From contig LSSL01000348.1 in the NCBI GenBank assembly GCA_001953115.1, positions 1 to 19,703 on the forward strand: DNA of 19,703 nucleotides. The letters are read 5' to 3'. Origin of the DNA: Smittium mucronatum. Lineage: Eukaryota > Kickxellomycota > Harpellomycetes > Harpellales > Legeriomycetaceae. Below the pieces are notes generated by a model. That model was given only the letters and a program-made list of their open reading frames with translations. It was not told where the DNA came from and searched no databases. The stretch's first letter is position 1; the number at the start of each line of letters is the position of its first letter. Positions 9,550 to 19,256 of the stretch are shown here, piece after piece. Made by a program: the position numbers and the translations under genes.

Positions 9550-11538
9550 TATATTATAATTTTTTCTTTCTTTTTAACATTCTCTAAATTTGATTTACTA
9601 ACATTTTATTCAAAAATATATATATAACCGCCTCAAAAATATCCGAGCTTTTTGAGATCTATTGGTTTTATACTTATTAAACAAAAAATAACAACTCAAA
9701 ACTTAAAAAAAAGATTCACAGACCGTTTCTAACTAGCTTTAAAGTGATAGTTTTAGATATCCATAATATATAACCCAAAAATATGAATCCGTATATTAGC
9801 ATAAGTACATCTGATTTTTAATATAATAACCTGAAACTTAATTTACTTAATTAATTGGGAAAAAATATTACATCACATGTAAAATTTCACAATTATTAAT
9901 ATTTCCTATTACCTCTAAATATTTTTTCCAAAACTGAAAATTCAAAAAATGAATTCTTATTCAAGTGGGCTTTATTTAAAGCTTGATATTTTATTTTGGA
10001 CCTTTTCTGATATTTTCCTAAATACAGTATTTATCTTTAAAATCATTTCTAAATTTTTAATTTTTTTCGTTCTATGAAGTATAAATAAATTTTAAAAATA
10101 CCAAGAATTTCATGTTTAATCACGGATGTCTTAGATTATAATTGTAAATACATTGATAAATAATATCATATTTACTAAATAAATATCCTTATAAGTTTAT
10201 TCATTCATTTATTCATTATAACAGTATTTTTCTGTTCATTATAACCCAAATATTCACTTTAAAAACTTTTACCTTAAAAAAAAAATTAAAAAAAACAAAA
10301 TTTTGATAAGTTTTATATGTTGATAATCTTTGGTAATATTTTCTCCATAAGTGTTACACCCAATTAAAAAAGATTGTATTAAAACATGAGAAAATTATTG
10401 ATAATTTTCCTCATTCGAGTTATTAACTATAAATCAGATTTTTCTATTTCTGAACTCATATATCCATTATGAATTATTTTTATTTTATTCAACTAAATTA
10501 AATTAGTATATTTTTCCATTTTTATCGATTTTTTTAAATTTTTTTCCTTAATTTTGCTGAAATTGCCACATTTTGAAGGTTTTATTTGTGCAATTTCTAA
10601 TTTACACAAACTTTTTTTTGAATGTTATCTGAGAACAAAGAATAATATCTGTATATTAAATTAATTTTTTTAAAATTTTAAAAAAAAATTTAAATTTACT
10701 AGATCAGGTTAAAGGTACTAAAATCCGGATCAAAATTATATTGATATAAGCGTGAAATGTATTATAAAAAATTCCATTGATGTTAAAAAGTTGTTAAAGT
10801 TTAATTTTATACGGTATAAAATGTTATATAAAATTTTATAACAGTTGAGTTTCTTTTTTTTTTCCAAACCAGGATGTAAATTACAAACACTAAAATACTG
10901 AATTTTTGTTCTCAATAACAATATATTTTTAAAGCTTAAGAATAAAACGGGGGTTTTTATTTGTATGTTTCTATAATACTAAATTCGGAGAAAGTATATT
11001 CGAAAATATAAGAAGCAAATTAAAGATGAAACTATCAAAAATTTTGACCAAATTGCAGGTCGATATATAAATAGGATAAAGATACCATATATAGGTACCT
11101 TTTTAATAGAAAAAAAAAAGTTGATTTATAAGTGGTTTTCAAATATATAAATTTAATAAAGAGTTCTAAAAAATTGATAAATATACATAATATTTTGACT
11201 AGATTTAGCAAAAAAAGATATAATATCCTAAATATGTTTGTTTCTATTTATAAAAAAAAATTAATAAATTTTGGCTCTGATTTTTCAAATTTATTGTAAG
11301 AAAAACGTTATAATTGACATATGCTTGTGTTTTTTATTCCGAATATAAAAAATATTATCAAAGAAACGTATAAAAATTTTATTTTGAAAAAAATCGTAGG
11401 AATAATTGAAAATGCTTTTTTTAATATATAAAAAATAAGAAATAAAAATTCGGCTCATTAATAAAAGTGAAAAATTCTGTGTAAAGGATCCAATTTATTA
11501 AAAATAAAGCACTAAAAGTTAAATTTATAAAAAAATGA
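9550..11538. other. 2 kb AT-rich region without identified genes
   Basis: Dense stops on both strands. The longest frame (minus 10736-10921, 61 codons) is of chance length and composition. A short imperfect direct repeat lies at 10212-10245. Nothing else was seen. Confidence 0.45.
10212..10245. repeat. short direct repeat TTCATTATAAC x2
   Basis: TTCATTATAAC occurs at 10212-10222 and again at 10235-10245, preceded by ATTC-like units from 10198. Probably microsatellite slippage or a small local duplication; too short to be an element end. Confidence 0.5.
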
Positions 11539-12612
11539 TTGTGGAAAATTAAAACTATAGTTAAGCACATTACATAAGGTTTGTCCTATGCTCCATGAAA
11601 AGAACATCTTGTAATAATCTCCTATAATGTTCAAAATAATATTACAGCTTTAAAGTTGATTGAAGATATTGAATACAGAGATAAATTTAAGAATTTTTTA
11701 TCTGTTATTTTGATATATAGTGATAAAAAAAGAAACATTTGCGTAGTAATGTTTACCTCAACTTTTTTAAACTTATCGGAAAAAAATATTACATATTTTT
11801 GATATAATTTAAGTAAAAAATTTAATGGAAGGTAGTAGAATTGAAACTATAAATCCTCTAAATAAAAATATCGGATTCTGGACTTGAGATATTCTACTAT
11901 ATATATCGGGGATGATGTTATTTTGAAATATAAGTGATACAAGTAAATTTCCAAAATTATCAACCAAGACTCAAAATTAGTATTTTATTTATTACTGGGG
12001 ATTATTAAAACTCTACACTCCCGTTAAAATTTTACAAATTTGGAATTATTCAGGTCATTATTTTAGATCATAAGATTTTTTAAGCATTATATTCAGCGAA
12101 ATGACACGAAGTATCGGATAATTTTTCTCTTCGTAATATTTTACTGAGTATAACGATAAAGAAAATTTATTCGGATATTTTTGTACCTTTCTATTTATTA
12201 AACCTTATTGATATATATTTAAGAATTTATGTGTGTTTGGTAGAGGTAAAAAACAAAAGTTATATAAAAATTAGAGATAATCTTATAGTAAATTTCTAAT
12301 AAATATCAAGCGCAAACCATGTTAAAAAATAAAATTATATTAATGAAAACTTCCAAGTGTATTAATGGGAATCCTCGATATTAAATCTGTCAAAAAATGA
12401 TTTTATAAAATCTCTAATAGTTTATTTGTTTTAGCGTTGTATCGGCAAAGTTGTTATGAACAGTAATAATCATCCTTGAAGTTCAGAATTATTTGAATAT
12501 AGATTTATAATCGAATTAGAGTTCAAAAAAGGAGAAAAACTACTCCGTTGGAAAAGATGTACAAAAAAAACGAGATGAAGTTTTTAAAGGGGAGAAACTA
12601 TCAATAAAGTAA
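11539..12612 (+). pseudogene. decayed coding sequence of about 1 kb, unidentified
   Basis: This is the longest plus-strand relic. Frame 1 from 11539 has TAA 11575 and TGA 11596, then is open for 68 codons (11599-11802; EDIEYRDKFKNFLSV, DKKRNICVVMFTST). Frame 2 carries 24 codons at 11813-11884 (MEGSRIETINPLNKNIGFWT). Frame 3 then runs from 11934 to TGA 12576 with open runs of 24, 24 and 64 codons (12105-12296; HEVSDNFSLRNILLS, LVEVKNKSYIKIRDN) and a late ELFEYRFIIELEFKKGEKLL segment. In frame 1 the last part reads SVGKDVQKKRDEVFKGEKL to a TAA at 12612. Stops occur at roughly half the density expected. IYIGDDVI (about 11899-11922) recalls a reverse-transcriptase active-site box, without supporting motifs. 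Family unknown. Confidence 0.5.
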
Positions 12613-13840
12613 AAAAAAATAAATGTACTAATTCGAAACTCACAGCAAGAAATTTCTTAGAATGATTAATAAACACGAATTTATAACCGATTAAGTTATA
12701 ATTTTCTGTTAAATGTGCTATTTTAAATTATTTTTTTATTTGTAAAATCGAGTTTGTTTAATATTTCCTTTGAACTGTAAATGAATATTTATGTATATTT
12801 CAATTTTTAAAAATAAATAAATAATTTAAAATTAATAAATTTTGGAAAAAATTGGTGATTTACATGTGATTTTTTATTTTTATACAGATTTAAGAAGCGT
12901 TTTTTGATTGATATTATATAATAAATCTATTTGAAATGTAGATTTGATATAAAAGATGAAAATTCATGTGTTTTTAATATTGATAAAGATATTGGTAATT
13001 AAGAGAAAATTTTGGATTTGTACTAATTCTCCCAAAAATCGATGGTATTTAGCTGATAATTTTTCATACTTTAATATCTCAAATAAAATCAAAAATTCCT
13101 TCCGGTTATTTTCCCTATATTATTAATCCCTTTATTTCTTATAAAGTTGTATAAAATTAATGCATTTTAAAAAAGTACCAATAATTATTATCAGTCTTAT
13201 TAGAAAAAAATTGGTAACATCAAGAAATATTTTACGGAATATTTAGATCCCCAAATGAGTATTTAAGCAAAATATCTCTCCAGTTTAATATATTTAGAAA
13301 AATTTTTAGCTATTGTAACAATAATTTTGAATATTTAAATTATTTTACGTGGATCTCGAAGAAAAAATTGTGATGAAAAGCTCTTCATGAGAGGATTTTT
13401 TTTGACCTAGTCATATTTTTTTTGCAAACTATACAAAAAATTTAAATTTAAAAGTGAAATATTATATTTATTAAAAATAAAATTGGCAAAAAATCTATAA
13501 TATTTCTTAATTTTTTTAATAAAAGAAACTTTTTATAAATAACATTAACTAACACAGAAACCTATTCTGTTAGAATTTTTTTGCTACCATTAATTTAGAA
13601 ATATTTTCTGTTAAATTCGAATCATACTTCTTATTAAAAATAAAAAAATTAAACCATCTGTTCAAAAAAACTGGGTTTTTAAATATTTTTTATATTCTAA
13701 TTATGAATTTATCCTTGTTTGTTATAGATGAAATTAAGAGTGTATATAAATTAAAATTAGTAATAATATACTTGGTTTTTTTTATTTAATAAAAAAAAAA
13801 AAACTTTTTTAAATCCAGTTTAAAAATATAAAAAACCCTT
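12613..13840. other. 1.2 kb AT-rich region, nothing identified
   Basis: Long A and T runs and frequent stops; no frame, RNA or repeat array that I can support. Confidence 0.45.
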
Positions 13841-14150
13841 AATTGGCGTGGCCATCAAATTTTATTTTGAATTATTTAAAATTAAATATGAAATGGTTCT
13901 TGAAGTTTTAAAATATTGTATTGAAGCATTTCCTTAAGTTTAAACTCGGCCATTTGAAATCTTTTTTCAAGTTTATATATCTTATATAGAAATATCCATC
14001 GGAGTTTTAAAGCTGTTAATTGACATAGCCATTGAATTGATGAATATTTAATTAAAATAGATGTTGAAATACTGAAATATTTTATCTGAAACCTTTTTAA
14101 AATTATATCCTAGCCTAGGCTCTTTCTCAATTAAGTTATTATTATTATTA
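13841..14150. repeat. diverged direct repeat, about 177-bp period, in decayed coding sequence
   Basis: The unit starting at 13841 (AATTGGCGTGGCCAT) matches a second starting at 14018 (AATTGACATAGCCAT). Similarity continues with small gaps through TGAATTATTTAAAATT versus TGAATATTTAATTAAAAT and AAATATTGTATTGAAG versus AAATATTTTATCTGAA, to about 14130. The match survives in plus-strand translation: ELFKIKYEMVLEVLKYCIE in the first unit and EYLIKIDVEILKYFI in the second, with a frameshift in the second. The first unit has a mostly open frame (GVAIKFYFELFKIKYEMVLE) with two stops (about 13936 and 13942). This suggests a dead gene encoding Leu/Ile-rich helical repeats, or a duplicated non-coding unit. 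A weak third copy may start near 14200. Confidence 0.5.
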
Positions 14151-14153
14151 TTA
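14136..14153. repeat. (TTA)6 trinucleotide tract
   Basis: Six uninterrupted TTA units at the tail of the second diverged repeat unit. Simple microsatellite. Confidence 0.85.
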
Positions 14154-14178
14154 TATAGTCTCAAAATATTTCTAAATA

Positions 14179-14190
14179 CCCCCCCCCCCC
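14179..14190. repeat. C12 homopolymer
   Basis: Twelve consecutive C, the longest G/C run in the window, inside otherwise about 80% AT DNA and 25 bp after the TTA tract. It could be real slippage, an i-motif/G-run site, or an assembly or sequencing artefact. Confidence 0.9.
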
Positions 14191-14409
14191 ATTGTTTTTT
14201 ATGTGAAGGATGTTGTTCTTAAAACTTTGTATCATAATTAATCAATTTATTTTTTGATAATAAATATTTGCTGAATTTTTAAAATAATTAAAAGATGCCG
14301 AATCAAAGTTAATTTTACCTTTTAATTTTTTTTTGCTAATTAAAGATAATTTAAATTAATAGTATTTACACAAAATTAACTTAAATTAGTTCCGGTCCAA
14401 CTATAATTT
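14191..14409. other. AT-rich spacer
   Basis: Contains a possible weak third copy of the diverged repeat (GATGTTGTTCTTAAAAC at about 14209). No gene seen. Confidence 0.3.
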
Positions 14410-14720
14410 AATTAAACATTTTTTTAAAAAAATTGCCGCATTATTTATTAATGTCAAAATAAGCGCATTTCAAATATAATCCTATAGAGTATCTTGAATC
14501 CGCTTGACAAAAATTGGCAGTGTTTTTTTGGTGATCATTTTTTTGAAAAACCAAGCTTCTTATTAACGTTATATATCAATTTATATACTCAGATAAACCA
14601 TCTATCTTTTTCTTGAGCATTTTTAAATTTATTTTAGTTTAAGGTATACATGGTTTATAATGGGTAGTACCTTAAAATTGAATTGTATTTTATTGGGTAA
14701 AGCTTTTTAATTTTATCATC
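14410..14720 (-). pseudogene. decayed coding sequence on minus strand, unidentified
   Basis: Reading down from about 14720, one frame gives LYPIKYNSILRYYPL before a stop. A second frame (about 14624 to 14410) gives KKKIDGLSEYIN, a TGA at 14578-14576, then 44 open codons (14575-14444) including NDHQKNTANFCQADSRYS and GLYLKCAYFDINK, a TAA at 14443-14441, and a basic tail. The open segment is rich in Cys, Asp, Gln, Ala and Gly, which 80% AT DNA rarely gives by chance. A frameshift joins the two parts. No start codon and no family could be recognised. It faces the plus-strand repeat-bearing relic to its left, tail to tail. Confidence 0.4.
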
Positions 14721-14725
14721 CAAAG

Positions 14726-14751
14726 AAAAAAACACAAAAAAACACAAAAAA
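14726..14751. repeat. 10-bp tandem repeat, two and a half copies
   Basis: The unit AAAAAAACAC occurs at 14726-14735 and 14736-14745, followed by six more A. Short slippage-type repeat. Confidence 0.8.
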
Positions 14752-15634
14752 TATCCTTAAAAAATCTATTTATTCCTAAGAATTTTTTTAAATTTCATCC
14801 AATTATATTCAATTAATAAACCCACCTATAATTTTCATTAAAGCTATCTTATTGATTCCTAAAAAGTCTCCCGTTTATAAAACATATAAATATGGAATAT
14901 TCTTAGAAATAAAACGCTTTTTTTTTCAAGAGTTTCATAGGCTAAAATAATGTTTTTTAATAATTGTGTTGATTTAGTTACTATATAATTAAATAATAAT
15001 ATATATAACTATCCTCGAATGCACAAGGTTATATTTTTATTATCAATTAACTTAATTCGTTCTTTTTATTTGTGAATTCAATAAAATTCAATAAATTAAT
15101 TGGATGTACTACTTATGATAAAATAGAAATACAAAAAAAGTTTTATAGAATTAAAATAAAGTTTTGAGAGAAATAAAAAAAATTATAACCTTAGTTTATT
15201 AAAAACAAGGGGATATTTTCTATAAATTAATTAATCCTTATGTATATAATTTTTTTCAAAATAGCTAATCCATACCTTTTTACGAGTTTAATTATTTAAA
15301 TAGATGCTCTTTCTCAGTGCTTATAGATTGAATTTTCAGTTTTATTTGTATCTATTTTTTTAGATACTACAGAATATTTAATCCGTAAACTTTCAAGACA
15401 TCTTGGAAATAAATGAATCTAATAACTATTATTAAGGTTCAGTAAATTTAGTGTTTATTTTAATTTTTTGATAAAAATAAAAGGCATTATAATTTTCTAT
15501 TTTATTTCAATATATAATATATAATTAAGATATTTTTTATAAACAAAGGCTATATTAATTGGTTATATAATAAAGATCATATATTTTTAAAAATTAATAA
15601 ACAAACTTATAGCATTCTAAAAAGGGCTTTTTTG

Positions 15635-15660
15635 CTAGATAAAAACAGTTTTTTATCTAG
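15635..15660. repeat. perfect inverted repeat, 11-bp stem, 4-nt loop
   Basis: CTAGATAAAAA (15635-15645), loop CAGT, TTTTTATCTAG (15650-15660). With one bulged G (15634) the stem continues through five T (15629-15633) against five A (15661-15665), making about 16 pairs. No gene ends beside it, so its role is unknown; it could be the core of a small foldback element. Confidence 0.8.
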
Positions 15661-15907
15661 AAAAACAAATATAAGGCTATAGTGAAAACATGGTTAGTTT
15701 TGGAATTAATTTTTGATTTTTTTGTACAATTTTTATATATAGAAGCAATTTTTAATCGGAGAATTTTTTTTATTTTATATTCTTAAAAATATTGTAACAA
15801 GCAACTGCTTTATTGATTAATAGTATTATTAAACAAGTACACATAAAACCTCTTACTAAAATACATTTCAAAAATTTAATTATTTAATGATTATGCTAAA
15901 TAATATG

Positions 15908-15927
15908 AGGCTCAAAGAAATGAGCCT
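15908..15927. repeat. GC-rich 7-bp hairpin
   Basis: AGGCTCA (15908-15914), loop AAGAAA, TGAGCCT (15921-15927), with one more G-T wobble pair outside. Four of seven pairs are G-C, striking here. It sits in a coding-like frame (15893-16048, NNMRLKEMSLQ before a TGA) about 230 bp upstream of the transposase-like relic, and no T run follows it. Confidence 0.65.
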
Positions 15928-16154
15928 TCAGTGACTCAATCTGAATATATTAGTTAAATGGGTATAAAATAGCTACAGCTTTACATAGAAATATATGAAA
16001 TAAAAGGTAAAAAATAGTGACATTTTTATACCAAAGTTTCTCGGTTAAATATTTATTTTCTGCAAATATATCCACATTAAAGCAGAAGTTACAAGATGAG
16101 AAAAATTTAAAATTTATCTAAAAAACTAATCAGTTATTATTATAAGCTTGATGA

Positions 16155-16843
16155 CTTATTGGGGGTTATAAAAAATTATCGTCTTCCACTTATACAACGG
16201 CTAATTTTACCGCAGAAATTACCAGAGAACATGATATTAAAGAATATCTGAAGCAGTTGAGAAGAGTTCAAAGATGTCTGAATCGACTTTTTTAAAAAAT
16301 AATATATATTTAGCGCTAATGATATACCTTACTATTTATTTTTTAGTCAATCGACCAAAAAAGAAATTTAGTAATGGGAAGTTCTTCTATTCCGATAAAA
16401 ATTACAGATACTTTGTGAAGCTTAAAATAACTGAATACCTGATTGGATTTGCACCCATAATTACTGTATTCGATGGCTGTATATAAGAAATGCTAATTTC
16501 TAAAATTATGCAAAATCAATGCCTATATTTTCTTAAGAAGCGATTTTTGGTTGGTGAATAAATTATATTTGTAGCATTAGTGAGTGTTACACAATGATGA
16601 ATAAATATTATGATGATTTATATATAAAATTAAGAAAAATAATTCCTAAAAAATCAAATAAAAGCCCTTGTTACAAATATTTTCACATATTTATTTTTTA
16701 TGGAATACAGAGGGGTAGAAAACAATTTCAGGTATATTTATAAAAAAAACCATATTAGACAAAGTTTGAAGGATAATAAAGGTGTTTTTTTTTTGGTGAA
16801 TAACAATAATTGCTCAATTTCACCAGAAGTAGTTTTAGGGTAA
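16155..16843 (+). pseudogene. decayed ISXO2/IS1595-like transposase (tentative)
   Basis: Overlapping plus-strand frames are coding-like throughout. Frame 3 (16155-16289) gives NFTAEITREHDIKEYLKQLR. Frame 2 is open for 81 codons (16241-16483; TAA 16484-16486), with an ATG at 16274, and continues past that stop for 24 codons to TAA 16559. Frame 1 (16594-16740) and frame 2 again (16742-16843) follow. Features that fit ISXO2-type DDE transposases: SESTFLKNNIYLALMIYLTI, like the SxRxxTFFExSxLxL segment after the N-terminal finger; ITVFDGCI-stop-EMLISKIM, like the TVxxWxxxxRE segment; a stretch at 16571-16588 that looks like a VEIDES motif with small deletions; and FYGIQRGRKQFQVYL, like the FGGIERxTxxxF strand. 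The Cys-rich N-terminal finger and the last catalytic Asp/Glu region were not found. At least three frameshifts. Dead; family assignment moderate. Confidence 0.42.
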
Positions 16844-16964
16844 ATTTAGAGAGTATAAAAAACATATTTGATATATTTATGTGTTAAAAAACTTTACTAT
16901 AATACATTTAAAATTAATTTTGTAAAAAATCTACTTTTATGATATAATAAGGGTTAAAAATTAG

Positions 16965-17500
16965 TATTTAATTAGAGAAAAGCAGCAAAAAAAGAATAAG
17001 GAAAGAAATTAACAGAATAAAAGCAATTTTTTGTAGATAATAATTCTTAATATTTGTTCTATCTATTAGAATTTTGTAGCCGCACAAAGAATAAATTATT
17101 TAGAAAAGGAGGAATTATTTCTGAAACATAAGAAAGTTTTCCCGATTATTATGAATATTATAAATCATAAAATTATGTCCAAAATAATTCCATTTTCGTT
17201 GATAGATTCTTTAAATATTATCCTACGATTATATATATATAAGTATATTATATTCAAAATTCAAATCTTATCATTTAAAAAACCCAATTTTATTCGTTGA
17301 TTTTTTAACAAGTTTTTTTTTTTTTGGGTATAAAAATTGGATTTGAAGGAATTTTTTCGGATATATATTTCCAATTTAATGCATCTTTACTCTACAAATT
17401 CACCAAAGTAATTATCCATTTTATTTTATACATATCCACTAATAATTTTCTTGATTTTTATTATGGGAATTTTCATATGATCAATTAATCAAATTTAGGA
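16965..17500 (+). pseudogene. decayed coding frame, unidentified, downstream of the transposase-like relic
   Basis: Frame 3 keeps coding character for about 180 codons with no frameshift needed: REKQQKKNKERN, then stops, then 76 open codons (17070-17297; FVAAQRINYLEKEELFLKHK followed by a hydrophobic helix-like part), TGA 17298, and further words such as DLKEFFRIYISNLMHLYSTN and a hydrophobic stretch before TGA codons near 17500. Stops occur at roughly half the expected rate. It follows the ISXO2-like relic on the same strand after a 120-bp gap, so it may be its C-terminal part or a second gene. I recognise no ISXO2 C-terminal motif (HTQxIExxW) in it. Confidence 0.4.
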
Positions 17501-18180
17501 TTTGATTCTCTGAAAATGAAAACGAGTATATTTTTTTAAAAAAATAGAAAGATATAGGTGCTATAATTCCTTGATTAAGTTTGCCTAACTAATTTAAAAT
17601 TAAATCAATAAAAATTAGATAAACAATATTTTAAATTAAATTATTTTTAATTTTTCAAAAATGCCTTTAAAGGATGAGAACTCATGATTTAATATCATTT
17701 ATAATCAAAAATAGTTTATAGTTGTAGAATAGTGCTCTTGGAAGGTAATTAAATAATAGATTACCCTTAAATTTATCAAAATATTTTTACATTTAAATTA
17801 AATGAATGTTTACTTATCAGTTTTTTTCTCTCTTAAGTCTAGAATAATAGTTGTAAGTGAAAAATGGTGTAAGTAAGGCTAAATTTATTTTTAAAATGTG
17901 TCAGAGATTTCAATATATATTTATAAGCTTTATTTCTTTTTAAAAATGCATGAAGTTTTATTATAATAATGCTTTTTAATTAATTTCGCATAAATGAAAG
18001 ATATGTAGATATGATTCAGCCGAATTGGTGCTCCAGAATTAATCAAAATTTTGATAAATATTAACTGTGGTAATTGGGATGAAAATAAGCATATATATAT
18101 TACTCACTTCAATAAAAATATAAACTCAAATGGTGAAATAATCTTAGTTTTAGAGATAATGCTAAAATAAAATTATAAAA
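17501..18180. other. AT-rich region, nothing identified
   Basis: Interrupted frames only; the coding-like word NNLSFRDNAKIKL at about 18139 may belong to the next relic. No RNA gene or repeat seen. Confidence 0.4.
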
Positions 18181-18665
18181 AATAACAGAAGAAACCATCT
18201 AGAGCTTATAAATATTTTAAAAATCTAGATATCTACAATATTTGAACCTTTAATTACTAAATAAATAAGCAAATTTTCAGTTCAAGGTTATCAGTTTTGT
18301 AAATTTTAATTTTCAATATTTTCATTCAAATCAAACTTCCATTGCATCTAGATATTAATATATAACTTTTTAATATTTTACAGATAAAATATTAGTTCTG
18401 TGAATATTTTAAGCTTTTTTTTGAGTCGATAGTATTATAGACGACGATTTTTACACCTTAAATCTACCAATTTTATATTTCTCATAACGATTATTATGAT
18501 GGCTTTTTTTTATTTTATTTTGTATCATTTTCAAGTAAGGTAGGATAATAAAAATTCCCTAATGTTTTTATTAATACCCCTATTTAAACGGAAGCGTACT
18601 AGCTGTAAAAAAATATGGTATTTGATGATACAAAGGATTTAATTTCACCCTAAATTAAATTAAAT
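18181..18665 (+). pseudogene. decayed coding frame with hydrophobic segment, unidentified
   Basis: Frame 1 from 18181 to about 18665 (some 160 codons) is broken by about eight stops, about half the density expected, and reads in one frame without an obligatory frameshift. It includes NNRRNHLELINILKI, KFSVQGYQFCKF, a basic RRRFLHLKS followed by a membrane-like TNFIFLITIIMMAFFYFILY segment, then LMFLLIPLFKRKRTSCKKIW. A membrane protein relic is possible, but hydrophobic runs are cheap in T-rich DNA. No family recognised and no start codon chosen. Confidence 0.28.
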
Positions 18666-19196
18666 CAATTTAAATTATTTTTTGTACTTTTAAATTTTCT
18701 ATAATTCTTTTGGGGGGTTTATCACATAATTAACATTTTTTAACCACCATAAAGTTCCATTAAGCATACATTTTGGTTTTATTATAGCTTTAAACTATAT
18801 TTATTATAATAAAAGAGTCTTTGTAAGATGTTGGATGTGGGAATGAAAAATTTAATAATATATGAATAGTTAATATGTACATTATCTGGTGTCTATGATT
18901 TAAAAATTTTAGAGCGCAAGAACTAATAAGCTTGATGATTAAGATTTTTAAATGTCCGAAATAAAATTTTGTCGTAAAATTGATTTCAATTCAGTACGAA
19001 ATAAACAATCCCAGAATATAAATAAAAAAGTGGCTTTATTTTTGTGAAATAAATTGAAAATACAAATAATAAATCATATGCTGGGGGTATAACAATATTT
19101 AAAAAAACAAAATTAACTCTCAGAAGAAATTAAATACTATTTAAATTAAAAATTAAACTTGAATTAATATTTTTTCATAAATAAATTAATCTAAAT
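18666..19196. other. AT-rich region with faint coding debris
   Basis: In frame 2 from about 18812 to 19055 short coding-like words (DVGCGNEKFNN; FKNFRAQELISLMIKIFKC; LISIQYEINNPR) are separated by five or six stops, close to the chance density, so I do not call a gene. A G6 run is at 18713-18718. Confidence 0.3.
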
Positions 19197-19256
19197 ATGG
19201 GAGTTGTGTGGGTAAAGAATTTGGAGAAAGGGTGGGAGGTGTTGTATAATAATTAA
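19197..19256 (+). other. C-free G-rich patch with a 19-codon ORF
   Basis: ATG at 19197 to TAA at 19254-19256 encodes MGVVWVKNLEKGWEVLYNN. The patch has no C at all on the plus strand and four GGG triplets (from 19199, 19210, 19230 and 19234), a marked strand asymmetry in this window. The loops are too uneven for a canonical G-quadruplex. It is more likely the last recognisable bit of a coding relic than a functional small gene; no ribosomal or promoter signal is evident. Confidence 0.3.

Larger units (their letters stand above)
14721..15892. other. 1.2 kb AT-rich region with small repeats
   Basis: No gene is supported. It holds a 10-bp tandem duplication at 14726 and the strongest hairpin of the window at 15635. 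The rest is A/T runs with dense stops. Confidence 0.45.

Noticed and set aside
10736..10921. 61-codon minus-strand open frame
   Set aside because: Chance-level length, poly-Lys from an A/T run, and no coding-like extension on either side.
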